From Thermogladius calderae 1633 (GTDB lineage: Archaea > Thermoproteota > Thermoprotei_A > Sulfolobales > Desulfurococcaceae): a stretch of 64,000 bases of DNA. The stretch spans positions 682,001 to 746,000 of the forward strand of contig NC_017954.1 of NCBI RefSeq assembly GCF_000264495.1. Direction: 5' to 3'. The position numbers and the translations under genes are program-made. Below are positions 1-8,514 of this stretch, one piece after another. A model generated the notes under the pieces. It did no database searches. It was not told the DNA's origin and was given only the letters and a program-made list of their open reading frames with translations. Positions within the stretch are counted from its first letter, which is position 1; each line of letters begins with the position of its first letter.

Positions 1-675
1 CCAGCCGAGTTACCTTTGGTTTTAGGTAACGGGGGCGGCAGCTTTGCCCACATAGTAGTAAAAGCCATGCGCGATAAATACGGCGCCAGGCCCCTGCTTG
101 TAAGGTGTCAGTCAGCAACACGATGGCTGAACAAGCTGGTGGTCGACTACCTCGTGTCTGAGGGGGTCGATGCCACCTCTATTCAAACAAGCGCCATTAT
201 CACTGGGGGGCCCGGTGGGTTCGTAGTCAACCACTTGCCGGTCGTTATGTCGATCAAGAGGGGTATTAGACCCGTGGTTTACGGGGAGTGCGTTTTCACC
301 GAGGATGGCTACTCCGTGCTCTCCACAGAGGCGGTCTTCACACTGCTTGCGGAAAGGATTAGGCCGTCACTGTTCGTCTTCCTCATGGACGTGGAGGGGG
401 TCTACACGTGCGACCCAAAGAAATGCGAGAAACCCGAGCTCGTCTCGAGGATCGACAGCAGTAATGCTACGAGGGTCCTGAAGAGTTTAGGAGATCGGTC
501 AGCTGCCGACGCTACAGGCGGGATATCCGGCAAGGTCAGGTCGGCCATAGAGCTCTCTGCCAAGTTCAGGGTCCCAGTGCTCTTGATGAGCGGGTTCAAC
601 ACTGATGACGCTGTCAAAGCTTTAACGGGACACCTCGAGGACGTTAGAGGAACTGTCGTCTATATCGAGCGTTAG
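1..675 (+). CDS. Isopentenyl phosphate kinase, 5' end missing
   Basis: Amino-acid-kinase fold protein. The frame is open to the first base of the window, so the true start is outside; the TTG at 16 is internal, because the glycine-rich GNGGGSFAH segment that belongs near the N-terminus follows at once. This GGGSF-x-H motif with its histidine is the phosphate-binding signature that separates isopentenyl phosphate kinases from other kinases of the fold. A second conserved patch, MDVEGVYTCDPKK, is the nucleotide-binding region, and the DATGGISGKV segment near the end is also typical. The family phosphorylates isopentenyl phosphate to isopentenyl diphosphate in the archaeal mevalonate pathway for membrane lipids. 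About 30 N-terminal residues are missing compared with the usual 245-260. It meets the next gene tail to tail with a 4-bp overlap. Confidence 0.85.
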   Translation, partial: PAELPLVLGNGGGSFAHIVVKAMRDKYGARPLLVRCQSATRWLNKLVVDYLVSEGVDATSIQTSAIITGGPGGFVVNHLPVVMSIKRGIRPVVYGECVFTEDGYSVLSTEAVFTLLAERIRPSLFVFLMDVEGVYTCDPKKCEKPELVSRIDSSNATRVLKSLGDRSAADATGGISGKVRSAIELSAKFRVPVLLMSGFNTDDAVKALTGHLEDVRGTVVYIER

Positions 676-1091
676 ACTAGGTAGATAGCAAGAGTCCCTT
701 GTGCTAGGTCAACGTAAGGCTCCCTCTTACGCGATACGACAATACACGAGATACGCCTGGTAATAATCAGGTAGTCGATCAAGCTCTCGCCCGGGGTGGT
801 CACTGTCACGTACTCCTCGAACCCTAGGTCTACACTACTTACCACGTATTTTCCCAAGTCTAGCTCCTCGCTACAGTTCACCGCGCTCGCGGGCTTTAGC
901 TCATCGTGTTCCACGTAGATGTACTTCTTTCTCTCGTCGCTCGCTACGCGATACGACTTGGCCTGCTCGAATACCACCCCTCTGGGCCTGACCTCTACGT
1001 TGAAGCTCCCCTCAATCGTTAAGGCGTCGTCCGCTAGTTTGACCAAGAGGCCTGACGAACCCCACTTCACGCACTTCCTCTTACTGCTCAA
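672..1091 (-). CDS. Hypothetical protein, 139 aa
   Basis: I do not recognise this protein. It starts at a TTG; an A/T-rich TATA element (CTTTAAAAAG, around 1108-1117 read on the minus strand) lies about 21-25 bp upstream, which fits a leaderless transcript. The sequence is mixed charged and beta-rich, without membrane segments or cysteine clusters: a soluble cytoplasmic protein is the best guess. It converges on the IPK gene with a 4-bp overlap. The plus-strand frame that overlaps it at 919-1134 is low in coding quality and was left out. Confidence 0.55.
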   Translation of the reverse strand: MSSKRKCVKWGSSGLLVKLADDALTIEGSFNVEVRPRGVVFEQAKSYRVASDERKKYIYVEHDELKPASAVNCSEELDLGKYVVSSVDLGFEEYVTVTTPGESLIDYLIITRRISCIVVSRKREPYVDLAQGTLAIYLV

Positions 1092-1152
1092 CGTCTCACT
1101 CTACCTTTTTAAAGAGCCCGAAATGGTTACTTAAATAGTAAGGGGGTTTCCC

Positions 1153-1365
1153 ATGCCGAGGAGCCCAGTCGTGATATTGCGAGAGGAGGCGAGAAAGAGG
1201 GGAGTAGAGGTCCTAGATGTATACTCGTTCAAGGAGGTAGACCTGGTTAGAGCTAGGGTGGGGGGCAAGGTCGTTGTTGTCGAGTCAGCTAAGAAGGTCT
1301 CGACTCTCACAACAAAGGACGAGGTCGTCAAGTTCGTAGAAGACCTCCTTAAAAAGTCGGCGTGA
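1153..1365 (+). CDS. Hypothetical protein, 70 aa
   Basis: Small protein with alternating charged helices and short valine-rich strands (KVVVVESAKKVS), ending in a lysine-rich helix. It may be a small alpha/beta domain, but I cannot name the family. It starts at ATG 1153, about 20 bp after the TATA-like CTTAAATA at 1130-1137, which is close to palindromic and may serve both this gene and the divergent gene at 672-1091. The minus-strand frame over the same bases has lower coding quality. It stands alone, tail to tail with the DUF2139 gene. Confidence 0.5.
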   Translation: MPRSPVVILREEARKRGVEVLDVYSFKEVDLVRARVGGKVVVVESAKKVSTLTTKDEVVKFVEDLLKKSA

Positions 1366-1388
1366 ATGCCAGCAGTGGACCTAAGAAG

Positions 1389-2855
1389 CTACTCTAGGAC
1401 TATATACACCACCGCTTTCTCGTCGGGGTTCATCAACTTAAACGAGACTATGTTGTCGTGACTGCTTAGGTCTACTCTGTTCCAGCCCTCAGAAATGGAA
1501 TAGCTACTAGTGTCGACAAGCCTCGGCGGTAAGCCTACATCGTACTCGCTCACCTTGAGAGTGTTGGGCTTGCTCGAGAATACCCTCAGGTGGGGCTCCT
1601 TGTACCCGGTTAATGGTACGCCGCCAAAGACCCTACTGCCCACAGTGGAGCCCTCGACCCTGAAAACGACGGGTGGTTGTCTACCCGTGAGGATGCTCTC
1701 CTCGCTTACGCTCAAGACCTCTCTCACCCCGATATCGACCTTGGTGGCGTCCCTTCCTCCCAGGTTGGGGGAGTTGTTCGTGCCGAGTAACACGTCGTTG
1801 CCTCTTTTGGTCATACTCGTGATCCTGGCGCCTGTTGCGAGGACTATTCTAGCAACTGGTGGAGTTATGTAGACGAGAACGGAGGGGCCCACGGTGTAGT
1901 TCAGAGTCTTGACCAGACTTTTCTTGGGCTCTGCAACGTGTAGGACTCCGTGAGAGTAGGCGTTGAACGCGGCTAGTACACCGCCTCCGATTACGAGGGC
2001 GTTGCTCCTGGAGGGCGAGTACTGTGTGCCCGGAAAGTCAAACAAGCGAACAAACAAGGGCTCTTCGACATCGGGCTCTACAGGGTTCCCTACGAGTAGT
2101 CCACCCCTGAAGAAGTGCCAGTACCTAGCGTAGGCTGAGACCGCGTAACCACTACCCCTGTTCTCGACGCCTTCACCATCTACGCTAGCAGCGGCCCAGT
2201 CCCGGACACTATAGTAGAGCATCCTCTTCTCGTGTGGGTCGTAGCACTGGACCCCGTCTACACCCCTCCTCCAGTCCGGTCGCATGTCGAAGCATGCGAA
2301 CTCAAGAAAGAGGCTCCCCTTCAATCCCGGGATGTCGCTAAGCCTCTTTAGCTCGCTACTGGACCTATCGAGCTCGAATATCCCGAGGTTGAAGTGTCCG
2401 TCGGCCCTAGCAAGTAGGAGTTTGTCGTTCAGCCAGTCGTAGACTATCTCGGATACCTCACCAGCCCATTCTCTCTCACTTCTGGCAGTCTCGCTCCAAA
2501 CCAGCTTAACAGTCTTTTCGTTGATGTTGTACTCGTGGACGTGGGAGTACTTGTATCTGAAATCGATCTCACCGGCAAACCCCTCTCTTAACTTGTAAAC
2601 AGCCGGATTGTGAACCCACCCGCCAAAGTATATGTACTCGTCCACGGTCTCGACAGCGTTATACGTGTCCCCGCCCGATGAAGGGCCCGGCCCTAATAGC
2701 TCGAACCTATAGACCGTCTCCTCGTTGTCGTGCTGGAAGTGCGCCTCCCCCTCCATTGATATCGTGTAGTACAGGACTTTCCTGTAGTAGGTCAAGCCAA
2801 ATACTCCGCCACTACCCCACTCGGGGCCGTAACCCGGCTTGAAGAGGTAGTCCAT
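1389..2855 (-). CDS. DUF2139 family protein
   Basis: A 488-residue protein that by general character matches the crenarchaeal DUF2139 family: similar length, many short beta strands with aromatic residues (YYRKVLYYT, EYIYFGGWVHNPAVYKL, RYWHFFRGGLLVG) spaced like the blades of a propeller. No signal peptide or membrane segment is seen, so it is probably cytoplasmic. Function is unknown. It has its own promoter: a T-rich TATA-like element around 2886-2897 (minus strand) and a GGTGAGG ribosome binding site just before ATG 2855. The phosphatase gene lies 138 bp upstream on the same strand. The DUF assignment is from memory of the family and is moderately sure. Confidence 0.6.
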   Translation of the reverse strand: MDYLFKPGYGPEWGSGGVFGLTYYRKVLYYTISMEGEAHFQHDNEETVYRFELLGPGPSSGGDTYNAVETVDEYIYFGGWVHNPAVYKLREGFAGEIDFRYKYSHVHEYNINEKTVKLVWSETARSEREWAGEVSEIVYDWLNDKLLLARADGHFNLGIFELDRSSSELKRLSDIPGLKGSLFLEFACFDMRPDWRRGVDGVQCYDPHEKRMLYYSVRDWAAASVDGEGVENRGSGYAVSAYARYWHFFRGGLLVGNPVEPDVEEPLFVRLFDFPGTQYSPSRSNALVIGGGVLAAFNAYSHGVLHVAEPKKSLVKTLNYTVGPSVLVYITPPVARIVLATGARITSMTKRGNDVLLGTNNSPNLGGRDATKVDIGVREVLSVSEESILTGRQPPVVFRVEGSTVGSRVFGGVPLTGYKEPHLRVFSSKPNTLKVSEYDVGLPPRLVDTSSYSISEGWNRVDLSSHDNIVSFKLMNPDEKAVVYIVLE

Positions 2856-2993
2856 GACCTCACCAGGCTAACTCTCTAATGGTGCGGATAAAAAATGATT
2901 TCCTTCTCAGCACACGAACCACAATCCTAGAGAATAAGTTACCCTCACGGTACTCCAGGAGAGAGCCCACAAGAGCTCCGAGGGCCAGGAGCT

Positions 2994-3857
2994 TTAGAAA
3001 ACGTAGTCCATGTAGAGACCCGTCTCCACGTGGATGCCTCTCACCCCACTCAACTCCAACTCTGTCGAAACCCCCGTGACTTTGGAGGCTATGTCATCGC
3101 ACGGCAAGTCGCACAGTAACCTCAAGTACAAGACCCCGCCCTCAACCTCGCCGTCGAGTACGACGACCCTCCCGCTCATGTCCTGGTCTAGCACTACAGC
3201 CAGTCTCGCGATGCCGGTAACGTGTTCGACCCCACCGCTTCTCACCCCCTTTATAACGTCTTCAATAGAATTCCTCAGCTCGCGTTTCCCCATGCCGATC
3301 AAGTTGCCCAACTCTATCACGAACTGTACAGCTTTGGACAAGTGGAGAAGCCGCTTAGACTCAAGCTCGCTGGCGAGAGCTTGGTATTGGGAGATGACGC
3401 TCTCTCTACCCATGAGCTCGACGAGAGTACTGAAGTCTTCGAGGAGCCTGAACTGCCAAGGTATCTCGAAAGCCCCACTGACGATATTCCTAACAGTTTT
3501 TACTGCTGTGTAAAGGTCTTGGCCCCTATAGATTAGGTAACTACCAGTGACTTGGCTACTCCTCCCAACACCCCCGGAGCAGTGAACCAGTACCCTACCA
3601 CCTCTTACGCGGTGTCTCTCGATGAAGTCTATGGAGCCTATAACGTGGACTAGTTCTACGGGGTGAAAGTCGTGAGTTGGAGCATGGTAGACCTCGACGC
3701 CTTTAGATGCTAAGGCCATTATAAGGTCCTCGGGCCTTTCCTCTTTTGAAAGGAGGTTGACGACCCCTGTGAACGCGTTTTTCACGATGTCGACGTCGCT
3801 GAGACTCGGTCGAGGAGACTGCGCTAGAAGCCCAGGTATAATCCACTTGAACATCAC
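2994..3857 (-). CDS. Dual-specificity protein phosphatase
   Basis: The signature HCSGGVGRSS at about residues 92-101 is the HC-X5-R(S/T) catalytic loop of cysteine-based protein phosphatases, with the nucleophilic Cys and the phosphate-binding Arg. The aspartate of the THDFHP segment (residues about 61-66) is placed to be the general acid. The N-terminal half is the catalytic domain of the archaeal dual-specificity type; the C-terminal 130 residues (helical, then a beta-rich tail) are an extra domain that I cannot name. It removes phosphate from Tyr and probably Ser/Thr of proteins; targets are unknown. GTG 3857 and ATG 3854 are adjacent possible starts. A TATA-like TATATG at 3893-3899 precedes it. 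Confidence 0.8.
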   Translation of the reverse strand: MMFKWIIPGLLAQSPRPSLSDVDIVKNAFTGVVNLLSKEERPEDLIMALASKGVEVYHAPTHDFHPVELVHVIGSIDFIERHRVRGGRVLVHCSGGVGRSSQVTGSYLIYRGQDLYTAVKTVRNIVSGAFEIPWQFRLLEDFSTLVELMGRESVISQYQALASELESKRLLHLSKAVQFVIELGNLIGMGKRELRNSIEDVIKGVRSGGVEHVTGIARLAVVLDQDMSGRVVVLDGEVEGGVLYLRLLCDLPCDDIASKVTGVSTELELSGVRGIHVETGLYMDYVF

Positions 3858-4211
3858 ACCACGCCCGCCGAACGGCTATCCATGTCCTCGCCAGCATATA
3901 GGCTTAGACATAGTGGAGACAGCCTATTGGTATGTAGCAAAACAACCTGGCGGGCAACGCTAAGTCCGTCTTCGAGCTCTTAGACCTCTGTCGCGGTACC
4001 GCTTTCGGCTAGTCGATGACGCAGGTTTTTCTTAGACCAGCTTTATACTGGGCACATGGTGCTTAGGCAGGAGAAATATCCTAGAGGTCTAGCCCTCAAC
4101 GTGGCTCGCGCTCTGGGTTAATCCTTAGACCTAGCCGGTTTCGCGCGTTCAAACAGCGGTCACGAGAACTGGACAAAAAGTAGTCCGCCTCAGAGCAGGT
4201 CTCTTCTACTC
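3858..4211. other. Gene-free stretch of about 350 bp
   Basis: Between the head of the phosphatase gene and the tail of the MFS gene. It holds the phosphatase promoter (TATA-like element near 3896). The remaining 300 bp have no open frame of good coding quality on either strand. I looked for C and D boxes of guide RNAs and for strong hairpins and found nothing I can support. Confidence 0.4.
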
Positions 4212-5660
4212 CTATAAGCCTCTAAAGGCAGCGGCCTTCTGGCTCGGGGCGGCTTGCTTGAGCCTAGATATTGAGAACGGGATAGCGGAAGCCATTACTA
4301 TGGACTGAACCAGGAACGAGTACTTTATAGCGTGCCCCAACAAGGCCGTCCCACTGCTTGTCAACAGCGTTGAGCCTGTTTGACTACTGGTTATGAGCAT
4401 TGATGCCATCTTGTAAGGAATGAAGTTCGTTATAGAGAGCACGGCTATGTTCAAGCTCGCCACAAACCCGACGTTGAAGGATATAGTCCGGAGCGATGAG
4501 GCTACACCCCGCCTCTCCGGTGGGACGGACAACATTATACTGCTCGTATTCGGTGAGACGAAAAGGCCTGTGCCCATCCCTAGGAGCGACTCGTACATGA
4601 GGATGCGTGTTGTGGTGTTGACTGTGTACAAGCTGAACAACGAGAACGACGAAATAGCGAGGCCTACTGAGGACACAATTGGATATCCGACCAAGTCGGA
4701 AAGGTAGCCTCCTAGTACCCCGAAGACTAGAAAAGCTAGCTCGTACGGAGTTATCAGCAGCCCTGTCAGGCTCGGGGAATACCCCTTCACCACCTGGAAG
4801 TAAAGTGCCAGGAGCGTCATAGAGGCCCCGAACCCTACCGAGTAGAGGAGTTGCGCTATTATACCCCCTGTGAAAGCCCACGACTTAAACAGCCGTAGGT
4901 CTAGTGCCGGACTCCTGGTTCTCAACTCGTTGAAGACGAAGAGCGTTAGGGCCACGAAGCTCAGGGCGAGATTTGCTAGAGAAACGTCGGCAAAACCATA
5001 TCCGTGGAGTGTCAACCCTACGAGTAGGGCCGACATGAAAGCTGTGAATAGCGTGAAACCGGTGATGTCTATGACAGGCCTCTCCACTGGTACGTAGATG
5101 TCTTTCAGCCTCGCGTGGGACCATAAAAGAATGAACAACGAGATCGGCAACTGTACTAGAAAGATCCACCTCCACCCCAGGGCATCGATTATGAACCCGC
5201 TTACCGACAACCCGACTAGAGCGCCAACTCTCCACGATACCTGGTTTATGCCCAGCCATGTCGCCAACCTCTCTTTCGGGACGTAGTCGGTGAGCAGCGT
5301 GATCGTTAACGACATCAGAAAGGCCCCTCCAATACCCTGGAGTAGCCTCGATACGATGAGGACTGTTGAGTTTGGTGCGGCGCCGGCCGAGAGAGCGGAG
5401 AGCCCGAATATGGCTACACCGAGGTTGAACAACCTCACTCTACCATACAGGTCTGCCAGTCTACCGACGACCAACTGGATTACAGTAGACCCAAGCATGT
5501 ACCCCTGGATAATCCAGATCGACTGCCACAAGTCCGCGCCGAGGCTAGAGGCTATAGTAGGTAGGCCCACTATGGCGAGCCTTGCGTTAAACCCTGTAAG
5601 GAAGTTGACAAGCGTGGTCACGGACAAAACTTCCAGTATCCTTCTGAACTCTTGCTTCAT
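4212..5660 (-). CDS. MFS drug exporter, DHA2 (14-TM) family
   Basis: A 482-residue membrane protein with about 14 hydrophobic helices, the length and layout of the EmrB/QacA (DHA2) drug:H+ antiporters. The loop after the second helix carries the MFS motif A pattern (GRLADLYGRVRLF), and the GIGGAFLMSLTITLLTDYVP segment resembles the antiporter motif C region. It probably exports hydrophobic compounds across the cytoplasmic membrane; the substrate cannot be read from sequence. A TATA box (AAGTTTAACC, around 5690-5699 on the minus strand) lies about 33 bp upstream of ATG 5660. It is transcribed alone, divergent from the hypothetical gene at 5787. Confidence 0.85.
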   Translation of the reverse strand: MKQEFRRILEVLSVTTLVNFLTGFNARLAIVGLPTIASSLGADLWQSIWIIQGYMLGSTVIQLVVGRLADLYGRVRLFNLGVAIFGLSALSAGAAPNSTVLIVSRLLQGIGGAFLMSLTITLLTDYVPKERLATWLGINQVSWRVGALVGLSVSGFIIDALGWRWIFLVQLPISLFILLWSHARLKDIYVPVERPVIDITGFTLFTAFMSALLVGLTLHGYGFADVSLANLALSFVALTLFVFNELRTRSPALDLRLFKSWAFTGGIIAQLLYSVGFGASMTLLALYFQVVKGYSPSLTGLLITPYELAFLVFGVLGGYLSDLVGYPIVSSVGLAISSFSLFSLYTVNTTTRILMYESLLGMGTGLFVSPNTSSIMLSVPPERRGVASSLRTISFNVGFVASLNIAVLSITNFIPYKMASMLITSSQTGSTLLTSSGTALLGHAIKYSFLVQSIVMASAIPFSISRLKQAAPSQKAAAFRGL

Positions 5661-5786
5661 ATTATTAACACACCTTGACGAGTCCTGGTTAAACTTTTCG
5701 ACTTCTAAAGCATACGAGGCTTTTAAATGAGGCCAGACCCGACGGCTTAAAAACCGTTATTCTGGGCATTCAATTCTGGTGTAACA

Positions 5787-6290
5787 ATGTCTGTTGAAGT
5801 GACCGGCAACGCTTTAGCCGACGCGAACGAATTCCTTGAGGACGAGGAAAGGCTCTTAGCAATATCGTACTCTATCGATGTCTCCATTTCATTGTACACG
5901 GTGGGTAGCGAGGACGAGAAACACGAGGCCACCAGGCTCATCTGGGCCAGCATCAACGACTGGCTCGGACTCGTAGGTCCGCTAGGCTACTACGAAGGGC
6001 TTGTTGACCATGTTTCGAAGTTGAACCTGAAGAAGATATGGGATGCAAATATCGACCAGGAGCTTGTCGAACTGGCACTTCACGCGGGCTGGTACTGTAA
6101 GAGAGCGGAGCTACTGGACCTCCGAGATAACGAGTCGCTGGAGTACTGTAGAGACGTGGCGCTAGAGCTGTTCAAGGCCCTAGGGTCGGACCTCAACCAT
6201 GTATTGGATGTCTTTAGGGACGAGTCTAATCAGCCCGGCTTCTACTCAACCCTCATCGGCCTAGCGATGGTTCTCTCCTCGAACGCCTGA
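5787..6290 (+). CDS. Hypothetical acidic helical protein, 167 aa
   Basis: I do not recognise this protein. It is acidic and appears all-helical, with no membrane segment. Several amphipathic helices (for instance around residues 12-30 and 85-110) and scattered tryptophans suggest a compact helical bundle. A TATA box (GCTTAAAAAC, 5742-5751) lies about 38 bp before the start and a GGTG ribosome binding site just before ATG 5787, so the start is well supported. The following membrane-protein gene begins 46 bp later and may be co-transcribed. Confidence 0.6.
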   Translation: MSVEVTGNALADANEFLEDEERLLAISYSIDVSISLYTVGSEDEKHEATRLIWASINDWLGLVGPLGYYEGLVDHVSKLNLKKIWDANIDQELVELALHAGWYCKRAELLDLRDNESLEYCRDVALELFKALGSDLNHVLDVFRDESNQPGFYSTLIGLAMVLSSNA

Positions 6291-6336
6291 TTTTTATCCT
6301 AGTTGCGCTATTAACGAACTCCCGAGGTCGACCAGA

Positions 6337-7221
6337 TTGGATAAACCCGGGCTTAGCATCAAATTCGAGCTATTGCTTGTCTATGTAGCCGTCGCGGTTG
6401 TGCTCGTCGTCATCCAGCAGCTAGTTCAGCCTTCTGTCTTGTACGGCGTCTTCCCAGACAACACGGGCGTCAACATAGCCCCTGTGGGGCGTGTAGCTGT
6501 TGTGATCACGGACTTCAACGACGCTAGAGGAATATCTGCTAGTACCTACTTGTCCGGGTTCGTGCCGGCTCTACAAATAACGCCGGCCAATAGGGGTGAT
6601 GTCCTGGTTGTGAGGGGCTACGGCCCGGACTGGATCCAGATAATACTACTAGTCGTCGGTCTAGGCGTACTGTCTCTGGCGATCTCGAGGACGAAACCTA
6701 ACGTCACCTGGGACAAGGTACATGCGCTACTAGTACTCATCTTAGTCGTGGCCGCCCTGTCCACCTATACTTACTACACGGTAGCAGTAGAGAAGAACCC
6801 TGTTATGGCTGGCTGGTATGCTAGGGTCACCGACAGGCCCTTTGACAAGATCAACATCACAGGCGTAGGGTACGAGCTAGGCGTCCTAGACTTCTTCAAC
6901 GGGAGTTACTTGCTAAACGTAAGGACAAACGCTAGTGTGATAGCCATATACACGCCTGGGGTGGGCCTAGTCTACTGGCAGGGCTGTTTAGGGACTGAGG
7001 GCGTCCAGTACATGTCCAAATACTTCACCACCGAGAACCAGACATACGTCCTAATTCAGCCCTGGAACTCCACTGTCTACTACAGTAGAATAGAGTTCGC
7101 GAGGTATAGGAGCGGAATGGAGGGCCTAGTATACCTCACGATCTCGGTTGCTTTCTTGGCCTTATCGGTTCTGGTACAGGTGTTATACCCAATTTTACGC
7201 CGGCGCCTGGTCAGTGAGTAA
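6337..7221 (+). CDS. Hypothetical membrane protein, 294 aa
   Basis: Four hydrophobic segments are visible: residues about 8-30, 97-114, 127-148 and 262-287. Between the third and fourth lies a domain of about 110 residues with several N-x-S/T sequons (NITG, NGSY, NASV, NQTY, NSTV), so this part is probably outside the cell and glycosylated. A first outside loop of about 65 residues follows helix 1. No family is recognised. The start codon is TTG 6337. It follows the 167-aa gene by 46 bp on the same strand and converges on the VWA gene with a 6-bp gap. Confidence 0.6.
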   Translation: MDKPGLSIKFELLLVYVAVAVVLVVIQQLVQPSVLYGVFPDNTGVNIAPVGRVAVVITDFNDARGISASTYLSGFVPALQITPANRGDVLVVRGYGPDWIQIILLVVGLGVLSLAISRTKPNVTWDKVHALLVLILVVAALSTYTYYTVAVEKNPVMAGWYARVTDRPFDKINITGVGYELGVLDFFNGSYLLNVRTNASVIAIYTPGVGLVYWQGCLGTEGVQYMSKYFTTENQTYVLIQPWNSTVYYSRIEFARYRSGMEGLVYLTISVAFLALSVLVQVLYPILRRRLVSE

Positions 7222-7227
7222 GAGTGT

Positions 7228-8514
7228 TTACCTTGGGATCGCGTCAACAACCGTTAGCAGGTCTCCCGACCCGAACTTCTCCACTCTGAGGTACCTGTAG
7301 GATATCTTCTTCAAGCTCTTGTTCTCGCCACCAACCATGACTGTGATAAGCCTTGCCCCGGCCTTCCTTAGCCCGTAAGTGACCTGTTGCTCGGCGATCC
7401 TGTCGATCCCGTCAGTGATCAGGACTATGTCGGAGACGTTCTTTGTCTGCCCCGTTCTCAGGTCTGTCGTCGCGGTTATGATGGCCCTTGTGATATCGGT
7501 ACCCCCGCTCCCTCTCACGCTCGCTATGTAGTCTATCATCTTTACAACTCGCCTGGCTTTCAGCTTTCTCTCGATCTTGACGAGAGGGTACGTTATACTG
7601 TCGAAGAACCTGAAGTAGAAGTCCCTGAACTCCCTACTAGCCTTCATGAAGATTGCGAGCGCCACGGCTTTAGCCCACGTCATCTTCAACCCGTCCATGC
7701 TACCGCTCTTGTCGAGGAGGACGTAGACGGGACCCTTACCCTTGCTTAGGACTTTCTTGTACAGCAAGAGCCTTCCCTCGACGAACCTGAGGTCGAACAA
7801 CTCTTCTGGCAGAGCCAAGTTCGAAGACGCTACTCTCTCGACGTCCCGACCGAGCTCGTACCCGTCGTACTCGCCTCGCTTGAAGTTCTGCTTCTCTTCG
7901 GTTGTAGTGAGCATCCAGGGCTTGAGACCCTTGATCAACTCCAAAATCTTTGACACGTCCAGGTTCCTAGCGAGCTTTAACAAGTCCATGGAGTACTCCT
8001 CTAGCTCGTACAGGCTCGAAGACCCCGGTTGATCCCCTTCGGCTATCTTCTTTAGCGCTTTCACGTTGTCTACGATGCGCGCTGTCGCTTCTACCGCTCT
8101 CTCTACTCTCTCTCGGATGTTCTTCTCTTGACCCTCCTTCCCCTCACTCGGGTGATAACCTCTCGTACTCTCCTCTATTGCCTTGATTAGCTCGCTGGCG
8201 AAAACAGAGGCCGCCAGTGAGCTAGTGAAGGAGTCGAGTACCGTCTTACTCCTGACCTCGCTGAACCTCCGCGACTCAAGTAAACTCTTAACGACCGCGT
8301 AGTGTCTCTCCAGACCTTTTTCGACGTCGTCCACCAGGACAGGTGCTGGGAGGTAGAAGGAGTAGAAGAAGTCGGTGCTCAACGCCTCATTTAGGTCTGG
8401 CGGTCTACGGCCCTGGATCAACGTTATGAGCCTTATTACCTTATAACCCCTGTACTTGACGACTGGGTCGTCGTAGTTGATTCCTGCCAACACGCCCTTG
8501 GCCATCAATACCAC
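7228..8514 (-). CDS. VWA domain protein, partner of a MoxR ATPase
   Basis: The C-terminal half (from about residue 255) is a von Willebrand factor A domain with a complete MIDAS: DKSGS for the first metal loop, a threonine in the GSGGTDIT segment and the aspartate of ITDGID. The N-terminal 250 residues are helical and charged, as in bacterial ViaA/CoxE-type proteins. Such proteins act with a MoxR-type AAA+ ATPase as a chaperone pair that remodels or inserts metal into protein complexes; the client here is unknown. The ATPase gene lies directly upstream with end and start overlapping by one base at 8514, so the two are translationally coupled. GTG 8514 or ATG 8505 may be the start. Confidence 0.8.
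   Translation of the reverse strand: MVLMAKGVLAGINYDDPVVKYRGYKVIRLITLIQGRRPPDLNEALSTDFFYSFYLPAPVLVDDVEKGLERHYAVVKSLLESRRFSEVRSKTVLDSFTSSLAASVFASELIKAIEESTRGYHPSEGKEGQEKNIRERVERAVEATARIVDNVKALKKIAEGDQPGSSSLYELEEYSMDLLKLARNLDVSKILELIKGLKPWMLTTTEEKQNFKRGEYDGYELGRDVERVASSNLALPEELFDLRFVEGRLLLYKKVLSKGKGPVYVLLDKSGSMDGLKMTWAKAVALAIFMKASREFRDFYFRFFDSITYPLVKIERKLKARRVVKMIDYIASVRGSGGTDITRAIITATTDLRTGQTKNVSDIVLITDGIDRIAEQQVTYGLRKAGARLITVMVGGENKSLKKISYRYLRVEKFGSGDLLTVVDAIPR

Noticed and set aside
3034-3536. Plus-strand frames of 159 and 104 codons opposite the phosphatase
   Set aside because: The minus strand has the HC-X5-R signature; the plus frames are low-complexity antisense.
3858-4211. C/D box guide RNA around GTCGATGACGC near 4012
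   Set aside because: A C-box-like string is present, but no D or D' boxes at suitable spacing were found.
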